Source: Cristatella mucedo
Taxonomy: Eukaryota; Bryozoa; Phylactolaemata; Cristatellidae
Direction of reading: 5' to 3'
Length of the DNA: 64,000 nt
Assembly: GCA_009760855.2 (NCBI GenBank)
Contig: WPIO01000001.1
Coordinates: 8,554,501 to 8,618,500 of the forward strand
The notes under the pieces are model-generated. The model was given only the letters and a program-made list of their open reading frames with translations, was not told where the DNA came from and did no database searches. Positions 63,593 to 64,000 of the stretch are shown one piece after another; position 1 is the first letter of the stretch, and each line of letters begins with the position of its first letter. A program made the translations under genes and the position numbers.

Positions 63593-64000
63593 ATCTTCTA
63601 ATATATAGGCAAATTGCTAAGATATGATAGTAAACAAGCATGGGATAACCAAACCGCTATTCTGGCAGTTCCATTTTGTCAGAGATCAGTCAGGATTAAG
63701 GAAGGATTGAAGTTAAATGTCCAAAGAGATCTTTCACTAACTCAAGAACAATTTCACATTCAGAGACTTGCTATTAAAACTATAACAATTCTACGATAAG
63801 CGAACCGTATGCTATCAAAATGATTCAAGTACATTACGATGTAATATGAGTGGCCAACCACATTGAGAATCAATTAGGTGTGCTTACAAGAAGCTGAAAT
63901 TAACCCTCTGTGGCAGCCTCTTACTCAATAACGATTTTAAAACCATGGTTTATCGAAAAATTGTTCGCAGCATAATTTTTCTACAGCACATAGAGATCCA
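63593..64000. other. End of window, nothing recognised
   Basis: AT-rich. A 61-codon plus frame at 63614-63799 shows no family resemblance. Confidence 0.4.

Overview
This is metazoan nuclear DNA. The window holds a complete receptor tyrosine kinase gene of the Eph family, a family confined to animals. The gene has split codons, GT-AG introns, CpG-rich promoter-like islands, L2/CR1-like LINEs, tRNA-derived SINEs and long microsatellites. The extracellular part of the receptor is divergent while the kinase is well conserved, so I infer a non-vertebrate animal, possibly a flatworm or another lophotrochozoan. The sequence does not settle the phylum.

Layout. 1-5.5 kb is repeat-rich intergenic DNA: decayed LINEs, a SINE and the end of a Tigger/pogo-like element. 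5.6-8.0 kb is a very CpG-rich island with one long unclassified minus-strand reading frame. 8.2-9.9 kb holds SINEs and nested LINEs. 10-15 kb holds a CpG-rich patch, a ~420 bp inverted repeat able to form a long hairpin (12.80-13.22 kb), a ~195 bp CT microsatellite and a SPIN-like hAT element with its target duplication (13.9-14.2 kb). 15.9-20.2 kb holds LINE copies of two families. 21.3-22.1 kb is the 3' flank or UTR of the Eph gene.

22.16-46.48 kb is the Eph receptor on the minus strand, assembled here as 11 coding exons with consistent phases (976 codons, or 984 with an alternative acceptor). In order it encodes a signal peptide, ephrin-binding domain, cysteine-rich region, two FN3 domains, a membrane helix, a juxtamembrane segment with two tyrosines, a tyrosine kinase, a SAM domain and a C-terminal FLV. 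Exon 1 (signal peptide) lies alone in a second CpG-rich island at 45.4-47.3 kb, 8.9 kb upstream of exon 2. The introns carry SINEs, LINEs, microsatellites and, in intron 4, a 96 bp diverged duplicate of part of the FN3 exon.

47.3-64 kb is repeat-dense: at least nine LINE pieces, both SINE families, tandem duplications, a 105 bp AC tract, one possible plus-strand exon near 48 kb and one decayed transposon-like coding scrap near 59 kb.

The most unusual items are the SPIN-like element, the long hairpin-forming repeat, the duplicated exon fragment inside the Eph intron, and the 3' tail shared between SINE family 1 and the LINE family.
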